Positions 13,712-26,500 of a stretch of DNA of 64,000 nucleotides are shown here, in pieces. The notes below the pieces were generated by a model. It had not been told where the DNA came from. It saw only the letters and a program-made list of their open reading frames with translations, and did not search any database. This DNA comes from Triops longicaudatus (taxonomy: Eukaryota > Arthropoda > Branchiopoda > Notostraca > Triopsidae): NCBI GenBank assembly GCA_022885665.1, contig JAGQDJ010000180.1, positions 48,098-112,097 on the forward strand, written 5' to 3'. A program made the position numbers and the translations under genes. How positions within the stretch are numbered: position 1 is the stretch's first letter; each line of letters starts with the position of its first letter.

Positions 13712-14423
13712 CTCCTCTTTTTCGGGATGTTTGGCAGTTTTTTGCGCAGCAGCTATATGGAACGGGAATATGAGCTCGAATTTTGTACTTTGATACGATT
13801 AATGCATTCAAGAAAATAGCACAAGTAGCTTTGCAACGCTGGCTTGACACGTGAAACGCGTTTTCGGTTCATTGAATTTCGAAATTTAGGACAATTTGTC
13901 AAGAAAGAACTTCATTTGCAAGCCAAAAAAGTGACAGTCAAGTTGAACGTACTAAATGTTGAATGAAGGAAGCTGTCTTACATAACTCGTGCAATGCAGT
14001 GAAAAACAACCTAACAAAAGTGTTAAGACGATAAGTGCTGGAAAGTGTGTTCCTTAAGACATTGTTATAGTTGGGAAGACATTTCGGAAGACTAACGATG
14101 TTTTGTTTAATTTCCAGGATTTTTGGTGCGGCTTCGAAAATTGAATCAGGAAATGAGAAGAATGGGCGCCAGTTACGCGCAAAACTGCTCCATCCAGCGT
14201 GCGTGAGTCTTTCGTCGCCAAGCGCGCGAAAAAGGAAGTGACTAGTGTTGTTTGCAATTGGCTTCGTAAAATTTGTAGGCCTTGCTGCCGTTTGGCGTCG
14301 AAGAAGTTCATCCCTTAGATCAACCGTCCAATTGAAAGCGAGCGAACTTTCGTTCCGTTTCCGCTGTCTCCGCTCGTAGGAGAAAAGCTTTGGAATCGTA
14401 TTCAATTTCGCTATCAAAAAACC

Positions 14424-14538
14424 ATGTCAGAGTCCAAGTGTGTGTCTCGGTGTCGATCACGATTACGGACCTTCCAACACAGTCCTTGGATTGTTATTGT
14501 CATTCTCTGTGTCACTTGGACCACCAGGGCAGATCAAG
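14424..14538 (+). CDS. Eph: Eph exon 1: start and signal peptide
   Basis: Encodes 38 residues with a basic N-terminal stretch and a hydrophobic core WIVIVILCVTW, a signal peptide ending near RADQ. The frame is closed upstream by TAG at 14,316 and this is the first ATG after it, so the start is well supported. The donor GTAAGC leaves phase 1, which pairs with exon 2 to give a valine codon. Confidence 0.85.
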
Positions 14539-17500
14539 GTAAGCTTTAAAACTTGGCAATCCTTTATTTGCGGCCCTTTTTTTATTGGGGGGTTTTTCGG
14601 TTGGTGGCTCTGGGGAGGAAGTTTTTACTATCCCCTGAGCGAGTTGGATCTTTCTGGGCCCTTCAGAAAGAGGGCAAAAAGAGACTGACAACGATAAGGC
14701 TCGTATTACGTACTCCGAGACGTCGGGCAGCGACAGCCGTATATAGGGGACAAAAAGAAGCCAAGTGTTGTAGAATTTCACCAAGGAAGTGGAAAGAACA
14801 ACATAACTCAGAGTGAAGAAAAAACGACCACCGAATGCTACGGAATTCGAGCGAAAAAAAAAGATATTTTGGAGGGCGAAAAGGAGCCAGCTGTTGGCTC
14901 GGTTTACGTCGGGGCATGGGGTAGGTGGGTGGAGCTTGTGCTTGAAAGCGGACAGGAATTCAACTGCTTCACTGGTACACTGCATTTACTTATATAAGTA
15001 GATAATATCGGATAAGGGAGGTGCATGTTGCTAGAAGGCGTGGCTGAAAGTGGACACAAGGGGGTGTATCGATTTAGGGAGGACCGAGTTTTTTTTTTTA
15101 TTCATTTCTCTTCCATAAGGGGCCGCTTACAGCCGGGCAGTTCGTGCGAGTGCTGTTGGGTGTTTCATTCTTGAAAGGATCCATTGTTGGGCCGAAACGA
15201 AGGAACGAATGCGTCAATGCGTGTCGGGGCAGAAAAGGGGTGCTAATTGGGGGGGCTAGAAACAACCCTACGACGACACGGTTTATTTATTACTCGTCAT
15301 TAGGAGAAACAGAAGGATATTGCGCCCATCTTTTTATGGCGGGAATCAAAAGTGAGGACGAAATAGGGCGAAAGGAGGAAAGGGCTTCTGCTGGAACTTG
15401 GGCGCATTGGATTTGATCGCTAGCGGCGCTTTTTATCTCTGGAGATGGCGTCGACAAGTGTCATCCCGCCCCTTTTGACTCCTGATGCGAAATAAAGCTG
15501 GGAAACGTTTTGAAATGGAAAAGAAGCTATGGAAGATCAGAGCGAACTGTCCGAATAGGTCCTTCGCAGAAACTTTTCCTGTTTCTGCAGGGCGCAAAGC
15601 GGAGTTTATTATAAAAAAACGCTGCACTTTCTTGTCTCGTTCTCATCAGCAACGACAAGGAAGAAGAGCCCAAGTGGCATGCGAATCCCGAGCGAGTTTT
15701 CTTTCTCTTTCGTTTTTTGGTGTGGAAGAAGTGGTCAGCAAATCAGAACGTTCTAGACATGCGGAGGAAGGGTAGACAAGAAGCAGGGAGGCTGCCGAAG
15801 AAACCGGGCAAGCTGGCGTAGTGTGCTCCGGAGACGAAGAAAGCGCCCCGGGCCCGGTGGAAAGCAGCCAAGGTGGGCACAGGTAAAGCATGGCGGAGAG
15901 GAGGAACATCTTTTGTTGGGGGCAGAGACCATAAAGCAGCGTGGCAGAGAGACCCAGCGAGAATGGGAGGATGAAGAGGAAGGCGAAGGAAAAGCAGACG
16001 AAGCGGAGGTCATATACCTGAGCTGCCGAGGAACTTGCCTTGGAGCCCCCCTGTTCCCAACGCGAAGCCAGCGAATGCCGAAGGAATGTGGAACCATCCA
16101 CAACCCAGAGCAGCAAGAAGTGCACTCGAAGAAAATAGTTGCAGTAGCTTCACCGGAGATGACTGGAACAAGAAACTTGGCCAACGTAGACCAACAGCAA
16201 GGATAGCTCGAGGTATTCCAGGACATGCAATAATGCCTTGTATTCTTGGGGACAGGACTATAGGTAAGGCAGTAAGTGATACGTAGTTAGACTAACGTGA
16301 GCTCCGAGGTAGTCTCCATTTTACGGACGAGCATCGGTACCAAATATGGGTTGGGATGGCTTCAAGGCCGAGTGTGGGTTTCTGCGTGGTCGGTGGAGGC
16401 ATTTGCCGACATTGTGCAGTTACACATGGCGAAACAGTAGACCCAAAACAGCGTGGGTATCTTGAGGTTATGTCCACAGAGTCAATGCCAATGGTACACG
16501 GAATTCCTTTTTGTTCCACGACTTGTCCGGTGCGCACTGGAGGAGAAAACCTCACTGCGCTGTCACAGATTTCTTCGGTGGCACTTTCTAAAGCGTTTCA
16601 CGACAAAGCACTTCCATTGACTCGTCCACCCCAACGTTGGTCAGTAAAAAAAGATGTAACGTTCCCTTCGCCTATGCTCGTGGTTATTCATATGCACAGA
16701 TTACGGGCTTCCTTGACATTGAGAGTACTTTATCAAAGGTGGCTACGTGCGTTGGTCTCTTGCCATACGACGTCTTCATAAGTCTATTTGAGCCTTTGAA
16801 GACTACACATGTATACTACTGTGTGTGATGCTGTTGGATGTGTGTAACTCGCATTCTCATTAGGCCATACATGGTCTACGCTGTTACTCCTCAAGCTCAA
16901 GACAGCTCGTTCCAAGGAGCATCGACAATGGTTGCTGTTGGCCTTGTACATTGAGTCTTTTAAATCACATACGTTGGAAACATAAGTACCGTAGGGTTGA
17001 GCCATCGAGACCATTGTTGGAAGAGGAAAAGCCAAAGACACAGGAGGGAAAATCCCTGCGTAACGTAAGGTTTCACCTGGACGTTCCCAGGTTCTTGGGC
17101 TGTTAGATCCAGGGCTTTGCCGTTAAACAGTATCGCGAGATTTTTGGCGGGCCGAAACGACGCCCCCTCGACGATTTTAAGGGCTCTCATTGTAACTACT
17201 TAGTAAGGAAACCGATCCGCAACTCGACAGAGCCAGGCGAAATAGGAAACTTGACAGAGCCAGGAAAAGGTATGAAAAGTTCAACGCAGGTAAATCAAAT
17301 TGGTGCAGGGAATAGGGTTTCTGATCGTGGAGTTTTGGCCAAGGTGGGAGAGGCATGATCCTTCGGGACGAGTATTGCTCCTCCTTCAGTCAATAAAAGG
17401 TAATTTGCATACGTTATAAAAGTCTGGTTCGCCAAACAAGCAGAGAATAACCCCCTAAGCAGACTTTGGGGAGACGAAGGAGAGGAAGGAGAAGAAGAAC

Positions 17501-20500
17501 AGGGAAATATGCTATAGAAACGATTCCAAGCATCCATTTCCCGTTTCAAGGACCGCAATTTTCTTGTTAAGTCGACGCTACATGGCCCTGGCAGTTGCCA
17601 GATAGCTTTTTACCCTTTTACCCCACGAAAAAAGGAAATTTACCCGTCTTCATTTGCATACAGAGAAAGCAGCTCACGTAAAAGGATTTTGCTCGTTGTG
17701 AGAAAAACAACGTATGCAAATACGTAGCTATACCTGCCTGGGAAGAACTGAAAAAGTGGATGCCTCAATGACTAGTAGTGGGCGGAATTTGTGTCATATC
17801 TAGGAAAAAATAGGACTAAAAAATTTCACCCAAGCATTTTTCGAATGCCATCAGCCAGGGTTTTTCTTACAAAGGGAGGCTTTGGATGCGTACAGTATCT
17901 TTTGCGGGTGGGCTTTTTGGGGGCCGAAGAACGGTTTAGACAAAGTCTTGGCATTTCAGCTTTTAAAGCGAGAAAGGGACTACAACGTAGTTGAAACGCC
18001 GCACAAGAAGTAAGGTCACCTAACCTGGTAAGGTAAAGGTGAGGCGTCAAAGGGAAAGAAAGCATCTTCGGTGAGTGGCGAGACGCGCCGTGCCAAGAGT
18101 ATGTGATGGTGGCCCAGGTCGAATTTGGATCGAATTTGCATTTTCGTCCAGCGCTGGCTTCCCGACCGCGTTACACAATGGAGGTGTCGGGTGGTGTACA
18201 TTGTGAAAGGTCATTTTCGCCCCGTGCCGGGTCTTTTAAAGTGACCCGACTTCGTGTACTCCCTTTCAATGGACGTTGCTGCCTTCTTAGTTCCATTTTT
18301 TAGTTGCGATGACGCGGAGTTCTGCAGGCAGGGCGAAGCAGTTTTCTGTTGACTGGATCATGCGAGGAAAGAAAGGAAACATGCCGGAAGACATTAGGAC
18401 GGACATGCGTGTATACGGCCATTCAAATCACGTGACGGTGGGGAATACATTGAGGGCACGGTAAGGAGTTCGAAGACTGGGGTTAGAGTTTAATAGCAGG
18501 AGAGCTAAAACGTGTTGCGCAGCCTTTTTTCTCCCTCGAACAACGCTTGAACAACGCGGACTTTGGGAAGGGAAAACCACTCACACCGCAAACTGTCTTT
18601 AGGATATATTACTACGAAGTATAACTGCCAATACGAGCAACCCAAAATGGAGGGAGAGAGAGAGAGTGAATATTAGAACGGGTCCGAATAGATAGCTGGG
18701 TGGGATAAGAAATCGATGGGTTTTAGAGCGCGACAGCAGTTTGGGGATTCCGAAACGCCGTTTTTTCCTGGCTGTGGGTTCCTTAAGCCGTAAGCTGTCG
18801 AAGAACCGAGTATTGGTTTCCTGCTTTTGTCTTAAAGCAGGGGCTCTTCTCAATATTTGAGAAGGCAGGATGAATGGAATCAATGAATGTCTAAGCTCCA
18901 CCATTTTTTTTTTTAGCTTTATTGGTGAACCCATCAAGGGCGTCTTAAAGCGAGGAGAATTCTGTAAACGCACGAACAAAAGTACGAGAAGTACATGAAC
19001 TTTGTGTGACTCTCCAACATCATAATGGTAACTTAGCCGAGTCCAAGTCGTGTGTTTGCGTGGGCAGCGGAATGCAAAATTGTTACGCAGACGGGGCGGG
19101 TGCAACGACGTAAACGGTGCCGTAATCATGTGTAGTGTACGCAGGAATGCGTTGGAAAAAGTCGGTTGTCACGCCATGTCGGGCTGTCAGGTGACATAAT
19201 GCTTGACTATCGATCACCAACGGACGACCTGAGCCTGACACCCGAGGCAGAGCCGGAGCCGCTGCATCCCTGTACACGCACTCCGTACCATGGATATTTG
19301 TATAGAAACCGTTTTCGCCGAACGGGATTTTCACAACAGCTGGGCAATGGCCACAAAGAATCGCGACAACAATAGCCTTGCTTCACGATGTTTGGTATTC
19401 TTCTCCAGTGTTTAACGAGCAGTATAACACAGAACCTTCCTCGGGGGGAAAAAATAGAGGGTTCAGGCTTGTTTAGCTTACGAGGAACAAAAAAGGAGCC
19501 CGATCGAGCCTACGTGGCAGCAGACGCTGGAAGAGGCCTTGTTTGAAAACACGGGGAGAAAAGTTGTAAGAAACTGTCAGAAAATTGACGCAAGATATAT
19601 TTCTGGGTGGAGTGGCGAGGGGAAAAGCCATCAAAAAAGAAAAAAAAAAGAAGAAAGATGAGGCTGGGCATCCCAACGCAGGTTGGATAATGAGGCCAAA
19701 GGTCTTTCCCGCGCCTTTTATAGCCACCTCACGAAGCCCAGTTGGCCAGCAAGGGAGGCTGAGGCGGAACGCATTAGGAGCATTAGCAACGAACGAACGA
19801 TGGGCCCGTTAAAACGAGCCGGCCCCCAACCAATTCGGGATACAACGGACAGCAACGGCCCTGGGATCAGACGGACATCCCTACTGCAACGCTTTTTCGT
19901 CAAGTTGCGTCCAATTGGGTTATGGACGTGGGTTGCGTTCCAGAGCAATGACGAGGGAAAAGAAGCGAGAATGCAGAAAGGGCAAAGAAGACGTCGTAAC
20001 TGGTAGCCGGGCAGTTAGGGAAGCATCAAGCGCCGTAATGGCAGTCGTAGTGATGTCCCGTCAGGGTGATTAAAGGTCGCCCTGATGAGGGCTTAGCCAA
20101 GGTGTAGTGCTTGCGTAGCATAGCGTGCCTCGACGTTCTTCCTTTGTTACGACAAAGTCCTGTAGAGAAAGGAAACACACATATATTGCAGGTGTGGGAT
20201 TGGCAAGTCTGAGCTGGAGGTTTCTGAGAAACATGGCGTGGAGTCTTTTACAGTGATGGATCCCGAAACAACGCAAAGTAATTGAACCTGCCTTAGTAAC
20301 TCCTGAGGCCAAGAAAACCGAAACTGTTTTGCAAAGAAACGGGCGAGAAGGTGTCGTTTAGGACGCCAAGAGCTGGAAAACGGCGTTGGTTTGCGGTTTT
20401 TGCACGGTTGGTCTGCCATCAACAGCTCGCTAAACTGCGCCGAGGTAAACAATAGTGGCGAAGAACTAAGCCGACACAACCTTGGGTGACAGCTTCGCCT

Positions 20501-23500
20501 TGTCAACGCGGAATTTTTGGACAGCAACCAAACTTGGCGACTTACAGATTTGTCAGCCTTTTGGGGTTTAGCATTTTCCCAGAATAACTGTTAGTGCAAG
20601 AGAGAAAAACTACTTGAAAGATGCGTGAGGTTTACCATAAAGAATTAGGGAATTGTAGTCCATGGCCCGGCCATGGAAAGTTCATCTGCTCGTTAAAATC
20701 AAGCGATGAGGGGGAAATTGGGCAACCTGGGTGGGGTTTCTCCGATTTTCGTGCTCTTCTGGTTCCGTGAGTTTCATAACGAGCCCAAAAGGTCATTGGG
20801 CAAAAAGATTTTGCTTGGGAAAAGGTGGGTAAGGGAATCATGATAAAAAATGCGCCCTGGCTGCATAGGAGGTGGCAAAGTGGAAACAATAGAGACCAAC
20901 CTTGAGTAGACATAATGGGTTACATTGCAATGCAGGCATCCTGGTAGGTGGTATAGCGTTTGCCGAACAGCGTTAAAAGAACCCTAAGCTTGAGCTAAAG
21001 GAATAAGTTTTAAACAAGAAAGGAAAACTGGGAAAAAGTGGAATCGTTTTATCCTTATCGCTTGCCAAAGTCAAATTGTAATCTCATAGCGTCGTAAAAC
21101 TTGCAAAACAGTCATGAACAGCCCTTTTCGTTCCATTTTTTATGAATTTCTGGTATGTTTTATTTTTCTAAAGCTTGGGAAGGAAAATGAAGCAGGAAAG
21201 AAGTTTAAACGTGCACCAAGCTCGAATCCATAAGCATGCGAATATGCTAAAGGGCGACGAAGAAAGAGCTAACGAAGGTAGAGCGGGGTGAAAGAAGTTT
21301 CGGAAGGGAAAAGATGTCCCTGTCGGACGATGATGAATCTGCCACGGCCACTGCATATCTATGAACTCGCCCGGATGTGACTTCTCCCTATGAATAATGT
21401 GTGTCCCTGTTTTCAGTGGGGGAAAAGGAGCCGAGCGGGGTTCCATTATCCCCCGTTAGAGTCAAAAGGTATCTGATTACCTCTTTAGCATAATACATAA
21501 CTCTTGAACCATTATGGCAATGAGTTCACCTGGCGTACGTGGACTTGGACCTTTTCCGTTAGCCCCTACCTGCGAGGGTGCAAAAGTGTTCATGGAGGGT
21601 AAAGTCTTCATAACCCCTTAAAAAAGTCGTTTCCGGAAGATATATCGTCATGTCGCTCATTTGTCGTTTGTCAAAGGCAAACGGATGCGATCCATCAAGG
21701 AAACCTGTCTGAATCGCGCTACCTCTCAAGCATCTTCTTCGACGCAACGCAATGACACGTTTTATGCCTCATTTTTCTGACTTTTTTTTTTCGCTCGGCA
21801 CGAACAGAGGTTTCAATGAGACTGCCTCCCTCTCTGGAAACAAGAAACAATGTAAAGATAAGCTTAAAAATTTGTCAAGGATAGAGAGAGAGGGAGCGCA
21901 AGTTCCAAGCCGGCAGTCGTCTAGAAAGAACGGAAAATCACGGGAGAAGAATGCAATGGCCGAGCAGACAGATGCTGTGCTTTCATTCCATGACAGTTTG
22001 CCTCTGACTGCATGCACGCATATACGAGAAAAAGCTGCAAGGAGCCACGAAACCCAAACGAAAAGAAAAAACAGCTATGACTTGTCGGATTTCGGGTGTC
22101 CGGCTGCCCTCGAGCTTCCACGTTCCACTCCCTACGTTTGGCTGCTTTTTTTTATTTTTTATTTTTCGAGCAGTTGGGATCTTTGCGTATTGCTTTAATA
22201 GTAGAGCATACACACTGGAATCCTTTTGGGCCTCCCTGGGTCCGTTCCTGGCCGTTGGGAAGCGGACCTGGCTGTGGCCCAAGCAAAAGTATGGTACTCG
22301 CCCAACAAAAGTGGAAGAACCGGTTTTCAGGAATGGGATCTTCCAGTAGGTTAGGGAAGAAGAGACCGACCAGTTTTCTTTCTTATGAACAGAACGGGCA
22401 GAGAAAAAAAAAAGATTTCCTTTTTTATAGAAAAATAGTAGTTTGTAACCGTTAATTTTGAACTTTATTTTTAGCTACAAGGGGAACAAAAGTGTGTTGC
22501 CGTGGCTCGAGGGTGATAAAAGGCATAGGAGCCCCCTACAGAACGTATGGGTACTTGATTACGTCCACACAACAATGACCTCCTGCGGGTATAAATGGCA
22601 GGATAGAAAAAGGTGTGATGGGACCCTTTTCTTTTTCAAAAAAGAGACTTATCAAGAGAATTCGGGGTTACAAAGACGATGGTGTGTTTCAACCTCGTAT
22701 GAGTTTTTCAGCTTGGAAAAAAGACTTTTGAGCACGGTTTTTAGTGGAATATGGGGTGGTGGGAAAATCTACCCCGGGTTTGTCGAACGTAGACCCGGGT
22801 GGCGCTGCGCAAAGTCGAGCTCACCGAACCGAACAGTGAGAGGAAAAGTTCCCCGCGCGTCGTAGCGTTGGCCAGGCGAGCGCTGGGCACTGTCAACCCG
22901 GCGTGTCGCGACTCGACGCGGGGAGGTTGGGCACATGGAGGCGCTGCTCCCCGGCTTGTGAGGGACAAGACGCGGGGAGAAGGCAGAGAGGGGCGCGTTG
23001 AACGTGGCCAGTGGCGGTTAGGGCAGGTAAGGCGAACCTTTGAGTAGTAGTAAGGCTACTGCATGGGTCAGGTTTTCTGTTACTGGAAGTAAATGACATT
23101 GTTTTGACGTTTTGAGAAAGTGCAGAGGAGGATGAAGGAAGAGCTAGTTAGCTTCTTTGGCAATTGTTGCCAGATGCCCTTCTTGTACCAGGTTTTAATT
23201 GGGGTGGCTAGGAGCAAAGGCCGGTTGTGGTCGGGCGAGGGAAATTCCTTACCAAAGCCATCTCAGCAAATTAGATGTGAACACAAACATCCGCCAGGGT
23301 CAGTCCAGAACCAGAAAAGGACGAACCTTAAGCATACACGTTTCCTCTACAGCTCGAAAAACGGGTACTCACAGTTTCAATCCGCACCGAGACTTTTGAT
23401 CAGCTGAGTCAATGCCAACGTAAGCTTTGGAGTCCAAAGGTGTCGTTTCCTTACACCGGGTGTGATATTTGCTCTTGCTGATGAGCGAGGCTGGACGACC

Positions 23501-26500
23501 AAATGTGAATCTTTTTCGGTTTATTCATCGTTTTACGCTCGCTTCCCCCGTCTAATATTTATCAAGTCAAGGTGGAAGGCGAGAAGAAAAGAAGTGGGCT
23601 TTTATAAGAAAGGGGGAAAAAGAGAAAGAAAGGAAAGATGGAACAGGAGAATTCCACGAGTCCATGATGAGACTCATTATTATTTTCTTATTCCCCTGGC
23701 GTTTTTTATGAGTTTGAGTCCCTGGGTCTGGAAGGTCCCCGCCCACCCCGAGTCGGTGAGTGTTGTTGAGTCGAGATAGAAGTTTTATGCGTTTTCGGAG
23801 CGGGCTCCGCGAGAGAATAAAAGAACTGGCAAAAGATGCCTAATGCAGGTTATGGCCAAAGTGTATAAATATTCACTAAAAAAGGAAAGAAGAAGAAGCT
23901 GAGGGTGGTGAAGAGGGTGGAGCCGTCTTGGGCACAATCATGGCTCGGAAGGGACTTGAAGGAATTATTAAGCCTCAGCAATTGATTAGCAAGCAACGAT
24001 GAAACGATGCAGCGCCATAAAGCGCGATGATGAGCGCTTCCTGTGCCCCCACACGTTATAGGAAAAGACCAGGTGAGAATTGCGAAATGGAGAGAGGCGT
24101 TTGGCAAGCATGGGAAACCAAACCGCCTTTAAGAACCCAAGGAAACACACACTCAAAAAAAAGCGTTTTTCTCGCTAGTAGGGCTCAACTAAGTCGTGTA
24201 CCCTAATGATGAGCTTCAAGAGGTAGAACCGATTATCCCTGGGGTTTCGAACCTCGGCTTGGTCGGGTCGGGTAAGGATCACACACATGCACATGCATGT
24301 ACTCGTACTTATCTCGTGGAATGCTCGCCAAAGGCCTGGGAAGAAGTCGCACTACAGAGATCATAAATCCATTCGCCCCGATGGCGAAAAAAGAACCACC
24401 ATCATTCGGGTCGAGAATGTGCGTGTAAAGCACGGTTGTATGGATCTCGAGGGTTGTTCAAGGGTGCGAGGTTGAATGCCGTCATAGTGCACCCTCGTGT
24501 GTTGTTGGGTCTTGGGTAAGGAGCACGCAACAAACAAAACGAGAATGCAGTATCAGACACGGAAAGGGAGCCTTGTGGCTTTTCATTGTTGGGGCCTTCC
24601 TCTGCATTGTCACCATGCAGTTGAGGAGAATGGAGGTAAACGAATGACACGGCCTTCTGCCGTAATCTTCGTTATGTGAGACGGCGTGTTTTGGGAGTTG
24701 GTCATCATTTAGCAGCGGAAGTTGGGGCTTTCATCCGAGGCCAGAGGATCTCGTAAAAACAGTGCGAAAGAATGGAAACCGTAGGGGTGGCTCATACAAA
24801 GTTGATTCATTCCGAAAGTTGATGACCGTTCCGTGTTAAGGGAGGAGGAGGGCAAAAATACTTTGCTGTGCATATAGAGCTACTTAGGAAGGGGAGGCTT
24901 TTTTTTTTCATCGGAGAAGATGCCTCTGGGAGGACAAATGATAACCGTGATTAAAGACGGACCGTTTTCTAAGGTGGTGGGAGAATAACTGTACGTTTCG
25001 GAAGAAAGAAGACGAGAGGCTTCTTTTGATAGAAAAGCGAGCCAAATGTTCCATGTCAGTTGGTGCCCTAAAGCCAATTGGCCTTTTTTTCATTATTACC
25101 TCAGCAACTTGAGTTGAATTCACCCACTTGAGCAATTTCGAGAATTTTTTTAAAAAGAAAAATAGGCCTATTTGCCCGTAATTTTCAGTCCATCGACTAG
25201 GTTGGCGTACTAGTCAAGAATTGGGGGGAAAAAAGCTGTCGGCCTTTTTACAAGCGGCAAATGAGGAAAGGGAGGCTTCCTTCCCGCTGGTTTGGGGAAG
25301 ATAAGAGTGTGAGCAATAAAACGCAATATGTGAAGGCTGCCTTTTCTATTCTTGGGAATGTATTCCGAAAGCAAAAAAGGTGGAGTCAATTGAAGTGCGG
25401 TTTTCGTGTGTCAGAGAGTCATAGAGCCATATTGTCACCCGTGCCATGTTTCCGTAATCTGTTGCCATGGGGGCTGACGTCTGCAAGCCTTGTGACAAGC
25501 CGGCATAAGCGCCCAACGCTTGGTTAGCGCTGCCGACTTCAGGCAAAAAGCGGCTTTATTCGCTCAATTCGATGTACCGAGCGTTTTGATTCCTGGCCCG
25601 AGTCAGCCTCGCATTGACAGGTTCGTCAACCATCAGCCACTGCACACTTTGAGTCATTGTAAGAGTTGCCGAACTGGGGGGTATGCGATACTATATGGAT
25701 AATGTATGGAAAAAGTTCCAGCGGACATGGCGCAGAGGAACAATGGGAAGGATTGCAAACTTTGCGAATACCTGGGAAGGTGGAACTCTCGTCTTCCCGT
25801 GTGCCCTATAGGTTTCTTGTCACTCGAAACAGTAGGTTGTAGCGTAATTATTAGCTAAGGCCTTCGTAACTACTGAGGTGGCTGTCAGTGATGTTCCCCC
25901 GTGACATGGCTGAGCACGACGAGTAGCATGCTAACCGGAGGAACGAGGGAAGAGCCGGCGAAGAGGAGGGCAACAGCGACAGTCGAAAAAGCGTAGCGTG
26001 TTCGCCTAATGAGGGATCGCCACAACGCCCCATTCACTTCGCTTTTTCTCTCTTCGCACTGTGTACGTGTGCGTCAAGATACGTCTTCCCGAGGCAGTTT
26101 TTTTGGGGTGTTTTTTTGAGTGGGTTGTTTCCTCGCCCTCCAGGGTGGGGGGTTTCGACTCCTTTACACGGAAAAGGCGGTTTGAAGGGGGAGAGAAGAA
26201 ATGCCGCATTACACCGGCATCAGAAACCGCCAGGATTGGTTTCGGAAATGAAGTAGAAAAACAGTAATTTAGCAGATGCAGTGGTGGCGTGATTGAAAAT
26301 GGAAAAGGAAACACCCCAACCGCTGTTATTAAGTTACGTGCCATAATGTAGCAGGATAGAAATATTTTCCTACTTTTTATTGTGTAATATTATGTATTGC
26401 TTTTCCCGGCCTTCTTAAAAGCTTTGTGCAGCTGCTTCGGAAGAACAAACTTTCGATTTTTTTTTTGTTTCTCGGTCTGCGAAGGCGGGTAGCATTTCCT

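Larger units (their letters stand above)
1..14423. other. Upstream region of Eph, no gene recognised
   Basis: No open frame here resembles a protein family I know, and the longer frames lack paired splice sites or family motifs. What is visible is simple sequence, an (CTCG)n run, GC-rich patches (about 7,070-7,205 and 10,949-11,230), an AT-rich triple repeat at 11,726, hairpins at 12,982-13,098 and an assembly gap at 13,683. The last few hundred bases should contain the Eph promoter and 5' untranslated region: the Eph frame is closed by a TAG at 14,316 and no other in-frame ATG precedes 14,424. I do not see a convincing TATA box. Non-coding 5' exons could lie anywhere here and cannot be recognised by eye. 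Confidence 0.6.

Noticed and set aside
13938..14417. 159-codon open frame on the - strand just before the Eph start
   Set aside because: No family motif, no splice context, and it overlaps the Eph 5' untranslated region; a chance frame.
15646..17190. Overlapping long frames on both strands, up to 159 codons
   Set aside because: Purine-rich composition and mutual overlap explain them; the predicted peptides resemble nothing known and change frame repeatedly.
24233..24270. GGTTTCGAACC word resembling a tRNA T-loop
   Set aside because: No acceptor, D-arm or anticodon stem can be drawn around it on either strand.
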